Source: Deltaproteobacteria bacterium (lineage in GTDB: Bacteria; Myxococcota_A; UBA9160; SZUA-336). From it: a stretch of 6,320 bases of DNA. Below are positions 6,193 through 6,320 of this stretch, one piece after another. Both the position numbers and the translations under genes were made by a program. Position 1 is the stretch's first letter. Each line of letters begins with the position of its first letter. The notes below the pieces were generated by a model. It was not told where the DNA came from, searched no databases, and saw nothing but the letters and a program-made list of their open reading frames with translations. Location of the stretch: the NCBI GenBank assembly GCA_030665705.1, contig DAOUZG010000117.1, positions 1-6,320 of the forward strand, written 5' to 3'.

Positions 6193-6320
6193 CTAGAGTT
6201 CCCTCTCGAGTGTAGAGACGAGGCGGTCGACAACTTCCGTGCGAGCGTTCTCACCCATCAGCCCGATTCGCCAGACACGACCGGCGAGCTTCCCGAGTCC
6301 TCCGCCGATCTCGATCCCCC
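6193..6320 (-). CDS. Class V aminotransferase, alanine-glyoxylate/serine-pyruvate type, C-terminal part (partial)
   Basis: The last 41 codons and the TAG stop (6193-6195) of a pyridoxal-phosphate enzyme of fold type I; the rest lies beyond the window edge. The visible segment runs GIEIGGGLGKLAGRVWRIG, then LMGENARTEVVDRLVSTLE. It matches the very conserved C-terminal end of the family, where GGLG...AG..WR.G.MG is the typical pattern. The family transfers amino groups between alanine or serine and glyoxylate or pyruvate in the cytoplasm, feeding glycine/serine metabolism or photorespiration-type salvage. Substrate specificity cannot be told from this end. The lysine that binds the cofactor is outside the window. 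The gene converges on the 658-residue protein gene with only 24 bp between stop codons. Confidence 0.85.
   Translation of the reverse strand, partial: GIEIGGGLGKLAGRVWRIGLMGENARTEVVDRLVSTLEREL

Noticed and set aside
5677..6231. 15-bp identical sequence GACGAGGCGGTCGAC at 5677-5691 and 6217-6231
   Set aside because: Both copies are explained by coding sequence on opposite strands (DEAVD and VVDRLV) and include the palindrome GTCGAC. No flanking similarity suggests a recombination or insertion site.

Overview
The window is GC-rich (roughly two thirds G+C by eye) and densely coding, with GTG or TTG start candidates and strong use of CTC for Leu. It encodes a type IV pilus retraction ATPase, an AsmA-like protein and a lipoprotein with a signal peptidase II site, so the host is a diderm (Gram-negative) bacterium. 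The gene content fits a myxobacterial or other 'deltaproteobacterial' chromosome, but this is only an impression; nothing here fixes the taxon. No mobile elements, tRNA, rRNA or CRISPR were seen.

Layout. (1) 1-376, minus strand: the N-terminal 125 codons of a PilT/PilU-family ATPase, cut by the window edge before the Walker A motif. (2) 377-490: divergent spacer with a good pilT Shine-Dalgarno site, a tandem 8-bp repeat spaced one helical turn apart, and a possible sigma70-type promoter pointing right. (3) 491-985, plus: a small exported protein with a Pro/Ala-rich linker and a two-helix coiled-coil region. (4) 986-1265: about 280 bp with no convincing gene, terminator or promoter. (5) 1266-3026, plus: an AsmA-like protein with an N-terminal membrane anchor. 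(6) 3027-3248: about 220 bp with nothing identified. (7) 3249-4202, plus: an outer-membrane-type lipoprotein with TPR-like helices and a run of nine G inside the reading frame. (8) 4192-6168, plus: a 658-residue membrane-anchored or secreted helical-repeat protein with a beta-rich C-terminus, overlapping the lipoprotein gene by 11 bp. (9) 6193-6320, minus: the last 41 codons of a class V (alanine-glyoxylate/serine-pyruvate type) aminotransferase, convergent with gene 8.

How the genes may work together. The central three genes (AsmA-like protein, lipoprotein, anchored repeat protein) are co-directional and all appear to be envelope proteins. AsmA-like proteins are known to span the periplasm with a lipid-conducting beta groove. 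A plausible but unproven reading is that the lipoprotein and the anchored repeat protein are outer- and inner-membrane partners of such a bridge. The flanking pilus ATPase and aminotransferase genes read on the opposite strand and look like unrelated neighbours. I recognise no named system in the central block, and the two repeat proteins remain functionally unassigned.
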